Assembly: GCA_007129455.1 (NCBI GenBank)
Contig: SKVL01000052.1
Location: 1-15,240 of the forward strand
From: Candidatus Campbelliibacteriota bacterium
Lineage (GTDB): Bacteria; Patescibacteriota; Minisyncoccia; Phycocordibacterales; CSBR16-193
Length of the DNA stretch: 15,240 nucleotides
Reading direction: 5' to 3'
Made by a program: the position numbers and the translations under genes. Shown piece by piece: positions 6,705 to 13,715 of this stretch. The notes below the pieces were generated by a model. It was not told where the DNA came from and did no database searches. It worked only from the letters and a program-made list of their open reading frames with translations. The stretch's first letter is position 1, and the number at the start of each line of letters is the position of its first letter.

Positions 6705-7247
6705 ATGATACGCGACACCGTTAAATTTGTGCTTATCATTCTCCTCATCGTAATACCCGTGCGAGTTTTCGTCGCCCAACCCTTTATAGTAAACGGGGCT
6801 TCGATGGACCCCACATTCGGACACGGAGAATATTTGATAGTCGACCAGATTAGCTACCGATTTAACGAACCGGAGCGAGGTGATGTAATCGTATTCAAAT
6901 ATCCCAATGACCAAAGACAGTTTTTCATCAAACGCGTCATCGGTCTTCCGGGGGAAACAATAAAGATTACAAACACATCGGTGATTATATACAACGATAA
7001 CTATCCCGAAGGTAAAGAACTTGAAGAACCTTACCTGAAAAACAAACCGATTCGCTACGGCAGACACGAGCTGGAAACCACCCTCGACTCATCAGAGTAC
7101 TTTGTTTTAGGAGATAACCGTTCCGAAAGTTCGGATTCCAGAACCTGGGGTTCTTTAAAAAGACACCTGATTGTCGGAAGGCCCTTGGTAAGACTCCTTC
7201 CCCCTTCTTCAGTTTCCCTTTTCCCGGGATTGCATAGCGAAGATTAA
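6705..7247 (+). CDS. lepB: Signal peptidase I
   Basis: This 180-residue membrane-bound serine protease removes signal peptides from exported proteins. One N-terminal membrane helix (about residues 7-24) anchors it, with the catalytic domain outside. Box B is NGASMDPTF (30-38), with nucleophile S33. Box D is FFIKRVIGLPGE (73-84), with general base K76. Box E is GDNRSESSDSR, near residue 140. The Ser/Lys pair and the single membrane helix fit the Gram-positive-like SipS class. I chose the ATG at 6705 rather than GTG 6675 because a promoter overlaps the latter. The next gene begins 45 bases downstream with no clear promoter, so lepB may head an operon with the HisRS-like gene. A type IV prepilin (14197-14781) is processed by a different peptidase. 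Confidence 0.93.
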   Translation: MIRDTVKFVLIILLIVIPVRVFVAQPFIVNGASMDPTFGHGEYLIVDQISYRFNEPERGDVIVFKYPNDQRQFFIKRVIGLPGETIKITNTSVIIYNDNYPEGKELEEPYLKNKPIRYGRHELETTLDSSEYFVLGDNRSESSDSRTWGSLKRHLIVGRPLVRLLPPSSVSLFPGLHSED

Positions 7248-7292
7248 GCCGTAATTGGAAGAGAGAGTAAAATAAAAATTAAACCGTTGCAT

Positions 7293-8621
7293 ATGAGCAA
7301 CCAAAAAAGACCTTGTAGAATATTATTAACCGGCGGTCCGGTTAAACATAATTATGAAGCATTTCCTTCAAAAAATAATGGACGTTCATCTTCCATGGAA
7401 ACAGTACTCTATTACGGATTCACTCCGATTAAAAACTTTCGTCTGTCACACCTAGATGGCTCAACCACAAGAGCGACCAACTCAATAGACAGCATATTCG
7501 GGAACCCCACGCATGATAAAAGATGCTTCAGCCCGAAAGAAAAGGCCTCTCTTATAAAGCTTTATAAGAACGGTCATTTTAACAACCTACCGGGCCCCAT
7601 AATGCTCTATCAGGAAAAGACCCACCAAAACAAAAAAGGAGGAGGTTACATCAATCAAAGATGCGGTTTCGACATTCTGGGAGTTTCGGGAAGTATCGCC
7701 GAGGCTCTGGCAATACAAGCCTCTTATGCGGTATTGGAAGAAGACGGATTCAAGGACCTTGAGATTGAAATCAACAGCGTCGGCGACAGGCCTTCAAGAG
7801 AAGCTTTTGAGCGTGATATTTCACTTTATGTGAGGGGAATAATCAGTAAGCTTCCCGAGAAAACGAAGGTGTTGTGCAAGAAGAACCCTTGTGCCCTCTT
7901 TTCCTCAACGGAAGAAGAACTCGGCATCATTATAGAAGAAGCTCCGAAACCGATAAGTTACCTCTCCGAAGAGAGCCGCTCTCATCTCAGGGAGATTCTG
8001 GAATACATGGAAGAACTTGAAGTTCCCTACACGATAAATCATCGTCTGATCGCTCATCGCGCTCTGCATGGGCACACCATTTTTCGTATCGTATCATCCA
8101 ATCCGAAATCCGAAAACGGCAACGAGTTGATCTCCGCATACGGGATGCGTTACAACCCACTGTCCCGTCGTTTAGGTTACCAGAAAAGCACTCCGGCCGT
8201 AGGAGCCTACCTTGCGTACAAAAAGCAGAATAAAAATAAAAAGAAAACATCAAAAGCATCCGTTTTACCGGAGTTCTGCTTCGTCCACCTGGGTGCGATG
8301 GCTAAACAAAAAAGTCTCAGGTTGATAGATGTGCTCCGTCGTAACCGTATACCGATCTGCCACTATCTCACAAAAGACAAACTTGCCGGACAGATGAACA
8401 CCGTTGAAAAACTCAAAATGCCATACTTAATCATAATGGGCCACAAGGAAGCCCTTGAAGGCACGGTAATGATTCGCAACATGGAGGACCGCTCGCAGGA
8501 AACCATCTCCCTTAATGATTTACTGCCACACCTAAAAAAAATACGTTCAAAAAAAAGGCGCTCTCTCAAAAAACCAGCCGGTTGTAGATGTCCGAAAGAC
8601 GGACTCAAAGTTTGCGGTTAA
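7293..8621 (+). CDS. Histidyl-tRNA-synthetase-like protein, active site degenerate
   Basis: This 442-residue protein has the class II HisRS layout. LIKLYKNGHFNNLPGPIMLY (87-106) and QRCGFDILG (122-130) match the motif 2 region. AEALAIQASYAVLEEDG then IEINSVGD (159-165) match the central core. NPCALF (198-203) and PYTINHRLI (245-253) match the insertion domain and the start of the HisA segment. Residues about 326-414 form a HGTP-anticodon-type domain. Key residues are lost. The usual RGLDYYTRTVFEI reads AHRALHGHTIFRI (254-266), the motif 2 FRYE arginine is absent, and GGRYD reads AYGMRYN (282-288). It is therefore unlikely to charge tRNA, and unlike HisZ it retains the C-terminal domain. The tail (about 415-442) is very basic and ends with three cysteines. 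The ATG at 7293 is preferred over the TTG at 7287. The role is unknown; the neighbours suggest translation. Confidence 0.85.
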   Translation: MSNQKRPCRILLTGGPVKHNYEAFPSKNNGRSSSMETVLYYGFTPIKNFRLSHLDGSTTRATNSIDSIFGNPTHDKRCFSPKEKASLIKLYKNGHFNNLPGPIMLYQEKTHQNKKGGGYINQRCGFDILGVSGSIAEALAIQASYAVLEEDGFKDLEIEINSVGDRPSREAFERDISLYVRGIISKLPEKTKVLCKKNPCALFSSTEEELGIIIEEAPKPISYLSEESRSHLREILEYMEELEVPYTINHRLIAHRALHGHTIFRIVSSNPKSENGNELISAYGMRYNPLSRRLGYQKSTPAVGAYLAYKKQNKNKKKTSKASVLPEFCFVHLGAMAKQKSLRLIDVLRRNRIPICHYLTKDKLAGQMNTVEKLKMPYLIIMGHKEALEGTVMIRNMEDRSQETISLNDLLPHLKKIRSKKRRSLKKPAGCRCPKDGLKVCG

Positions 8622-8629
8622 AACGGACT

Positions 8630-8670
8630 TTTATCTTCCAGTTAAATTTACTTAAAAGATAAACTTTTTT
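8630..8670 (+). terminator. Terminator after the HisRS-like gene
   Basis: TTTATCTT (8630-8637) pairs perfectly with AAGATAAA (8656-8663) across an 18-base loop, followed by C and six T residues (8665-8670). The stem is A/T-rich, so it may be leaky. It separates lepB and the HisRS-like gene from the bS21 promoter that follows at once. Confidence 0.6.
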
Positions 8671-8683
8671 GCTGCTCAAAAAC

Positions 8684-8712
8684 TTGAAGAAAGCAACCAA
8701 TCGTGCTAGCAT
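8684..8712 (+). promoter_or_regulatory. Extended -10 promoter of bS21, nearly leaderless
   Basis: TTGAAG (8684-8689), 17 bases, then TAGCAT (8707-8712), preceded by TGC. The ATG at 8721 is eight bases after the -10. The -35 hexamer, the spacer and the distance to the start codon are identical to the lepB promoter. Confidence 0.65.
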
Positions 8713-8720
8713 GTTCGGGT

Positions 8721-8978
8721 ATGACGGCAATAAATGTCAAAGTGGAAAAACAAGGCAACGAAAACAACACCTCTCTGGTCAGGCGATTCACCAAAAGAGT
8801 CCAGGCTTCGGGTTTGCTTCCCCGCGCAAAATCGTTACGATTCAGAAGCCGCCCCCATTCGGAAACAAAGAAAAAACAACAGACTTTAAAGCGCTTGGAA
8901 AAAATGAAAGAAAGAGAAAAGTTGATCAAGCTGGGCAAAATACCCGATCGTTCTTCACCCTTTTCACGCTCACGTTAA
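8721..8978 (+). CDS. rpsU: 30S ribosomal protein bS21
   Basis: This 85-residue, very basic protein is a component of the small subunit platform. The N-terminal strand INVKVEKQGNENN is followed by SLVRRFTKRVQASGLLPRAK (18-37), which matches the bS21 pattern of an RRF-x-R-x-V-x-x-SG helix. The rest is a long charged helix with many K and R residues, longer than the 71 residues of E. coli S21. bS21 sits near the anti-Shine-Dalgarno end of 16S rRNA. I chose the ATG at 8721 because an upstream in-frame GTG at 8703 lies inside the promoter. It precedes ybeY by 48 bases without an obvious terminator, so they probably share a transcript. Confidence 0.85.
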   Translation: MTAINVKVEKQGNENNTSLVRRFTKRVQASGLLPRAKSLRFRSRPHSETKKKQQTLKRLEKMKEREKLIKLGKIPDRSSPFSRSR

Positions 8979-9026
8979 CTGACTAAAATAAACTCCTCAC
9001 AAAACGGAAGATTTTAAAAATTGGAA

Positions 9027-9422
9027 ATGTCAAAAGAATCGTTTGATAGTTTCACCATAGTCAAAAAGTCGCGGATAAATAAACCGCGACTTTCTTTTAA
9101 AAAGATAAAAGAGGACATACTCGGTCCCAAATATATTTTAAGTCTCGTTTTTGTGGGAGACAAAATCTCCCGAGATTTGAATAAAAACCACAGGAACAAA
9201 GACATGCCCGCAAATGTTTTGAGTTTTCCCCTCTCCACCGACGAAGGAGAAGTTTTCATCAATCTAAAGAAAGCCCGCGATGAGGCGCCCCGTTTTGGTA
9301 TGTCTTTTACCAAATTTGTGGGTTATCTGTTTATCCACGCCGCATTACATTTGAAAGGAATGCAACATGGTTGTACAATGGAGAAAGAGGAAAAACGCCT
9401 TTTGAGGTATCATTTGGGTTAG
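9027..9422 (+). CDS. ybeY: Endoribonuclease YbeY (rRNA maturation)
   Basis: This 131-residue zinc-dependent RNase is involved in 16S rRNA 3'-end maturation and ribosome quality control. The segment LNKNHRNKDMPANVLSFPLS (51-70) matches the conserved LN-x-x-x-R-x-KD-x-PT-x-VLSFP block, including the conserved arginine (R56). The zinc triad is IHAALHLKGMQH, giving H104, H108 and H114 (HxxxHxxxxxH). The usual Asp before the last histidine (GYDH) is Gln113 here. The protein is somewhat shorter than E. coli YbeY (155). An upstream TTG at 9021 would add two residues; the ATG at 9027 is preferred. The position next to bS21 fits a role in small-subunit maturation. Confidence 0.92.
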   Translation: MSKESFDSFTIVKKSRINKPRLSFKKIKEDILGPKYILSLVFVGDKISRDLNKNHRNKDMPANVLSFPLSTDEGEVFINLKKARDEAPRFGMSFTKFVGYLFIHAALHLKGMQHGCTMEKEEKRLLRYHLG

Positions 9423-9467
9423 TCGTCAATCCTTCAGGAAAAAACAATCCTCAAAGAATTACTAAAA

Positions 9468-10652
9468 ATGAGCATCAACAACACAACAGTCGGAATCGAT
9501 ATAGGAACTTGCTACACGAAGGTTGTGGTGGCCGAGAAAGTTAAGAACAAAAAAAGATACTTTCCAAGAATAGTGGGGACGGGGGTGGCGGAATCCAGAG
9601 GTATTCGTCATGGTTATATAGTAAACCCCGCGGAAGCGCAGAGGAGCATAAAAGAGGCTCTTCGCCAAGCAGAGAGGTCTTCTGGAGTGAAAATCTCAAG
9701 AGCTTTTACCTCTATCGGAGGAATGGGGCTTCAGGGAGTTATGTCAACCGGAAAGACGGTTGTTTCAAGTGCCGATATAGAGGTCAAAGAGACCGATATT
9801 AAATCAGCCATGGAGGCATCGGAAAGTCAAATAGCTCCCTCGGCATCTTCCAACAGAAAGATCATACACGCCATACCCCTTGAATATAAACTGGACGGTC
9901 AAAATGTTTTAGGTAATCCCTTGGGACTAAAAGGTGGGTCTCTGGAAGTTAGATCCTTCTTTATAACCTGCCTGGAACACCACATAAACGATATAGTGGA
10001 ATCTATCGAAGCCACGGGAGTGGAAGTCGTCGATACCATCGCTTCACCCATAGCTTCGAGTTTTGTAAGCCTTACAAAACCTCAAAAAATAGCGGGCTGT
10101 GTATTGGCGGACATAGGAGCGGAAACACTCTCTGTTGTGGTGTTCGAGAATAACATTCCTATTTCTTTGGAAGTCTCTCCAATAGGCGGAACCGATATAA
10201 CAAACGACATCGCCCTGGGGCTTAAAATCCCCCTGGAAGAGGCGGAAAAAATAAAGCTTGGTACAATCACCAGCACTTCTGTGTCTAAACAGAAACTGGA
10301 TGAGATCATCTCGGCAAGGTTGACCGATATATTCGAGACGATAATCTCTCACCTTAAAAAAATAAACAGGCACGAGCTTCTTCCAGCCGGAATCATAATC
10401 ACCGGTGGCGGTTCGGGACTATCCTCAATAGAAGACAGAGCAAAAGAAAAGTTGAACCTCCCCTCTTCCGTGGTCTCCTTAAGCTCCATAGGAAGGCGCG
10501 ATTCGCCTCTTTCAGACTCACGCTGGTCGGTTGCTTACGGACTTTGCATCATAGGTCTCAATGAAGAAGAGAGCGAGAGTTTGGGACTTACCTCCATCTT
10601 GCAAAAAACAAGGTTCGGTTTCATCTCGTGGTTAAAACAGTTTCTGCCTTAA
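9468..10652 (+). CDS. ftsA: Cell division protein FtsA
   Basis: This 394-residue actin-like ATPase tethers FtsZ to the membrane and recruits later division proteins. The phosphate-1 loop is VGIDIGTCYTKVVV (8-21). The 1C (SHS2) subdomain, particular to FtsA, covers about 85-165. The phosphate-2 motif is LADIGAETLSVVVF (213-226), and the adenosine motif is GIIITGGGSGLSS (308-320). The last residues, TRFGFISWLKQFLP (381-394), form a short amphipathic helix with aromatic and basic faces, the expected membrane-targeting sequence. It is 75 bases upstream of ftsZ, in the order found in most bacteria. No strong promoter is seen in the 45 bases after ybeY, so read-through from rpsU-ybeY is plausible. 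Confidence 0.95.
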   Translation: MSINNTTVGIDIGTCYTKVVVAEKVKNKKRYFPRIVGTGVAESRGIRHGYIVNPAEAQRSIKEALRQAERSSGVKISRAFTSIGGMGLQGVMSTGKTVVSSADIEVKETDIKSAMEASESQIAPSASSNRKIIHAIPLEYKLDGQNVLGNPLGLKGGSLEVRSFFITCLEHHINDIVESIEATGVEVVDTIASPIASSFVSLTKPQKIAGCVLADIGAETLSVVVFENNIPISLEVSPIGGTDITNDIALGLKIPLEEAEKIKLGTITSTSVSKQKLDEIISARLTDIFETIISHLKKINRHELLPAGIIITGGGSGLSSIEDRAKEKLNLPSSVVSLSSIGRRDSPLSDSRWSVAYGLCIIGLNEEESESLGLTSILQKTRFGFISWLKQFLP

Positions 10653-10690
10653 CCCCTTAAAATGGTCTGTTTTATTTTTTGATCTTTTTC

Positions 10691-10699
10691 TGTTAATAT
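10691..10699 (+). promoter_or_regulatory. Possible extended -10 promoter of ftsZ
   Basis: TGT followed by TAATAT (10694-10699), 28 bases before the ftsZ ATG. The -35 region is only T-rich. It would let ftsZ be made in excess of ftsA, as is usual. The stretch from 10700 to the ATG is nearly pure A/T and has no Shine-Dalgarno. Confidence 0.45.
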
Positions 10700-10727
10700 A
10701 AGTCAATCTATATAAATTTTAAAAAAT

Positions 10728-11915
10728 ATGCCACAAATCAAACCAGAGGTAGAATCATTCGCCAGAATTAAAGTGTTCGGTGTCGGAGGCTCGGGCGGAA
10801 ACGCTATCAACCACATGATCAACTCCAAAGTCAAAGGAGTTGAATTCGTTGCGATAAACACCGATGCCCAAGATCTTCATCACGCTCAGTCAAAGAAAAA
10901 AATCCATATAGGCAAAAATTTGACTCGCGGATTGGGTACGGGAATGAATCCCGAGCTTGGCAAAAGGGCGATAGAAGAAAACAAAGAAGAGATTCAAGAG
11001 GCGGTAAAAGGGGCCGATATGATCTTTTTAGCTGGAGGAATGGGGGGAGGTACGGGAACCGGCGCCTCTCCGGTAATCGCCAAAACAGCAAAAGAACTCG
11101 GGGTCCTCACGGTCGCCGTTGTAACCAAGCCTTTCTTTTTTGAAGGATCACAAAGAATGAGGTATGCAGAACAAGGAATTCAGGAACTTAAGTCATCGGT
11201 TGATGCGATTATAATAATCCCCAACGACAAACTGTTGTCCGCAATAGAAAAAGAAACGACAGCCAAGAATGCTTTCGCCATGTGTGATGATGTTTTAAAA
11301 CAAGCGGTGGAAGGAATCTCCGACCTCATAACCACTCCGGGAGTTATAAATACCGACTTTGCCGATATCCGCGCCATTATGGAAAACGCGGGAACCGCTC
11401 TCATGGGTATCGGAGTATCAGGTGGAGAAAAAAGATCGGAAGAAGCGGCCCGCTCGGCAATAAACTCCCCTCTTTTGGAACTGTCCATAGACGGAGCCAG
11501 GGGTGTACTGTTCTCAATCGCCGGCGGGGACGATCTGACTATGCATGAAATCCAAGACGCCGCTCAAGTAATTACCGAATCTGTGGACAAAGACGCCAAG
11601 ATAATCTTCGGAACCGTCAAAGATGACAAACTCAAGAAAGGCGAGGTTAAAATAACTGTTATTGCTTCTGGTTTTTCCGAAGACCCCATAAAACCTGGCT
11701 CTGTTTACAAAGTGAACGCATCCAAAAACTCGTCTGCCGAAGATACCGACTTGGATAAAGAACAGAAAAAAACAATCCATAACCCCTTACCCAAAAACGG
11801 ATCGAAAGAAAAAGAGTCAACTTTAAAAGATAAGGAGGACAAGATTATTGAAGAGGATGATAATGATGACTGGGGTGCGGTTCCCGCCTTCCTGCGACGT
11901 TCCAAACTAAAATAA
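10728..11915 (+). CDS. ftsZ: Cell division protein FtsZ
   Basis: This 395-residue tubulin-like GTPase polymerises into the Z ring. GVGGSGGNAINHM (18-30) is the first nucleotide loop. GGMGGGTGTGASP (103-115) is the tubulin signature loop that binds GTP phosphates. The T7 synergy loop, GVINTDFADIRAIM, carries the catalytic Asp. The globular core ends near residue 318. A linker of about 60 residues follows, rich in K, E and D. The protein ends with the conserved tail peptide WGAVPAFLRRSKLK, which binds FtsA and other tethers. Both FtsZ polymer and FtsA-binding parts are therefore intact. It lies directly after ftsA. Confidence 0.98.
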   Translation: MPQIKPEVESFARIKVFGVGGSGGNAINHMINSKVKGVEFVAINTDAQDLHHAQSKKKIHIGKNLTRGLGTGMNPELGKRAIEENKEEIQEAVKGADMIFLAGGMGGGTGTGASPVIAKTAKELGVLTVAVVTKPFFFEGSQRMRYAEQGIQELKSSVDAIIIIPNDKLLSAIEKETTAKNAFAMCDDVLKQAVEGISDLITTPGVINTDFADIRAIMENAGTALMGIGVSGGEKRSEEAARSAINSPLLELSIDGARGVLFSIAGGDDLTMHEIQDAAQVITESVDKDAKIIFGTVKDDKLKKGEVKITVIASGFSEDPIKPGSVYKVNASKNSSAEDTDLDKEQKKTIHNPLPKNGSKEKESTLKDKEDKIIEEDDNDDWGAVPAFLRRSKLK

Positions 11916-11944
11916 TTCCAGTCCCCTCCTCTCGTTTCAATATA

Positions 11945-11959
11945 AAAGGCTTCACCTTT
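11945..11959 (+). terminator. Weak hairpin after ftsZ
   Basis: AAAGG (11945-11949) and CCTTT (11955-11959) can form a 5-bp stem with a 5-base loop; three more flanking pairs (TAT/ATA) are possible. The T-rich stretch starts only about 10 bases later, so termination would be inefficient. No convincing promoter for the next gene is visible, which leaves read-through from ftsZ likely. Confidence 0.25.
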
Positions 11960-11999
11960 GATAATTCATTATTGTTTTTAAAAAATAAAAAAATTGACT

Positions 12000-12923
12000 A
12001 TGTATGACCTTGTAATAGTGGGAGGTGGCCCGGCCGGAGCCTCCGCTGGTGTTTATGCCGCTCGAAAAAAACTGAAAACCATCTTTATAACAAAAGACTT
12101 CGGCGGTCAAAGTATCGTCGCACACGATATTCAAAACTGGTTGGGAGTACCTTCGATCTCCGGTGGAGATTTCGGGAAGATGGTCCGAGAGCACGTCTTC
12201 TCTTATGCAGGAGACGTGCTGGAAATAAAGGAAGGCAAACATGCCGAATCGATCAAAAAGACGGCAGACGGATTTAACGTAAGGATGGAAGGAGGCGGAG
12301 AGTACGAAACTCTTACGGTATTGATTTGCACTGGCGGAAAAAGGCGAAAACTCAATGTTCCTGGTGCCGACAGGTTCGAACACAAAGGTATCACCTACTG
12401 CGCTACTTGTGACGCTCCTCTTTTTTCGGGCCAAAATTTAGCCGTAATCGGAGGAGGAAACGCCGGTTTCGGGACAGCTTCTCAGCTAATCCCCTACGCC
12501 GACAGAATCACCATTATTGACTGCGGCAAGCAATTCATGGCCGACCCTCTGAGAATGGAAGAGGTCCTCAAAGACCCCAAAGTAAACGCTGTTCAAAACG
12601 TTGATATAAAAGAAATAATCGGAGACAAAATGGTTAATGGTCTAATCTATGAGGATAAAGATACGAGCGAGCAAACAAAACTTGAGGTCACGGGAGTGTT
12701 TGTGGAGATAGGAATGATTCCAGCAACCGACCTGGTCAAAGGACTTGTGGAACAGAATGAGCGCGGATACATTATCGTCGACCACAGAAACCAGCGTACT
12801 TCAACCGAAGGAATCTGGGCCGCGGGTGACTGTACCGACTCTTTATACAAACAGAACATCATCGCCGCCGGTGCCGGTGCCAAAGCTTTGGAGGATATAT
12901 ACCACAAACTGAAGCTCAGCTAG
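12000..12923 (+). CDS. trxB: Thioredoxin reductase-like / AhpF-like flavoprotein disulfide reductase
   Basis: This 307-residue FAD enzyme moves electrons from a nicotinamide cofactor to a protein disulfide. The FAD-binding loop is VGGGPAGASA (7-16). The redox pair C134 and C137 lies in YCATCDAP. The nicotinamide loop is IGGGNAGFG (150-158). The second FAD contact is GIWAAGDCTDSLYKQ, followed by AAGAGAKAL. The HRRxxxR motif that holds the NADPH 2'-phosphate in TrxB is missing. That stretch reads IDCGKQFMAD (173-182), which resembles the LEFAPEMKAD of AhpF, an NADH enzyme. It has no N-terminal double-thioredoxin domain, so it is the reductase core only. NADH preference is inference. The ATG at 12000 is preferred to the TTG at 11994, which adds two residues. 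Confidence 0.9.
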   Translation: MYDLVIVGGGPAGASAGVYAARKKLKTIFITKDFGGQSIVAHDIQNWLGVPSISGGDFGKMVREHVFSYAGDVLEIKEGKHAESIKKTADGFNVRMEGGGEYETLTVLICTGGKRRKLNVPGADRFEHKGITYCATCDAPLFSGQNLAVIGGGNAGFGTASQLIPYADRITIIDCGKQFMADPLRMEEVLKDPKVNAVQNVDIKEIIGDKMVNGLIYEDKDTSEQTKLEVTGVFVEIGMIPATDLVKGLVEQNERGYIIVDHRNQRTSTEGIWAAGDCTDSLYKQNIIAAGAGAKALEDIYHKLKLS

Positions 12924-12980
12924 AGGATAAAAACTCTTTCAAGATATTATCAACATCTTTTCCCCTTCATATCCACCTGT

Positions 12981-13018
12981 AACTCTTTACTTTTCCAAAG
13001 AGTTCGTCTCTTCTTTTT
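12981..13018 (+). terminator. Terminator between the convergent flavoprotein and TVP38 genes
   Basis: AACTCTTT (12981-12988) and AAAGAGTT (12997-13004) form a perfect 8-bp stem with an 8-base loop, followed rightward by CGTCTCTTCTTTTT. The T-rich tract is interrupted. The left arm overlaps the stop codon of the opposing gene. Confidence 0.45.
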
Positions 13019-13685
13019 CCTTCCGCCAAAAGAGTATCTTTTCCTGTTGAGAATAGATGAGAAAAGAAAACAGAACGGCAATAATAATTGCCAGGATGAT
13101 TTTACTCAGATCAAGTTCAGCCAAAGAATCACCCAAGTATGCATAGAAAGCGTTGGCGGGGATTATTCCCAAAAATGTCCCGAGAAAGAAATCTCTGAAA
13201 GATATGGGCATTATCCCAGCCGTGTAGTTCACTCCCCGAAAAGGAACGAAATGTATCAACCTCAAAGTTAAAACGACAACGAAGCCGTTATCCCCGGTTG
13301 AATGAAAAAACCTTTGTATCCACCTGGTTCTTTCCGAAACGAATCTTGCGAGATACCCTCCCTCAATATATCTTAATATCTTAAAAGAGGCGACCGCACC
13401 CAACGTCATACCTATTACCGTATAAAAGGCCCCAAAAAAAGGACCGAACAACGCTCCTCCCATGACCGCAAAGGGCCAAAGAGGAAACCAGAACACAAAG
13501 ATTGTTATAAACGTACACAGAGATATAAAAAGAATAACGGAGTAAACTCCTCCCCTGTCCACCAGCTCATTCACATCGGCGAAAAACTCTCTGTATTCAC
13601 CTTCGTAACCCAAGTCGGCAATAAAAAAGATCACTCCGACGGAGATCAAAAGTGTAAAGATAAACAAAGCTATTCGTAATCTCAC
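12987..13685 (-). CDS. TVP38/TMEM64 (VTT-domain) membrane protein
   Basis: This 232-residue inner-membrane protein has an N-terminal helix at about 5-24, further hydrophobic segments at about 47-72, 75-100, 135-150 and 165-186, and a last helix at 194-212. The VTT (SNARE-associated/DedA-like) signature is visible. GGALFGPFFGAFYTVIGMTL (76-95) is the re-entrant glycine-rich segment. LRLIHFVPFRGVNYTAGIMP (141-160) holds the conserved Arg and Pro. Then comes FFLGTFLGIIPANAFYAYLG (166-185). DedA-superfamily members include lipid scramblases and undecaprenyl-phosphate carriers; the substrate here is unknown. The start is a GTG (complement of 13683-13685), preceded at 7 bases by a perfect TATAAT. 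The C-terminus is charged and cytoplasmic. Confidence 0.88.
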   Translation of the reverse strand: MRLRIALFIFTLLISVGVIFFIADLGYEGEYREFFADVNELVDRGGVYSVILFISLCTFITIFVFWFPLWPFAVMGGALFGPFFGAFYTVIGMTLGAVASFKILRYIEGGYLARFVSERTRWIQRFFHSTGDNGFVVVLTLRLIHFVPFRGVNYTAGIMPISFRDFFLGTFLGIIPANAFYAYLGDSLAELDLSKIILAIIIAVLFSFLIYSQQEKILFWRKEKEETNSLEK

Positions 13686-13692
13686 AAACTAC

Positions 13693-13698
13693 ATTATA
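13693..13698 (-). promoter_or_regulatory. -10 of the TVP38 gene, leaderless start at GTG
   Basis: A perfect TATAAT (complement of 13693-13698) stands seven bases from the GTG start codon, so transcription should begin at or next to the GTG. There is no TG extension and no recognisable -35; the -35 position falls in the palindrome at 13716-13731. Confidence 0.65.
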
Positions 13699-13715
13699 CG
13701 ATACTGAAAATGTTT

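Noticed and set aside
8669..8986. 105-residue open frame on the + strand overlapping bS21
   Set aside because: It starts inside the terminator/promoter region and is a frame shadow of the bS21 gene, whose sequence matches the family.
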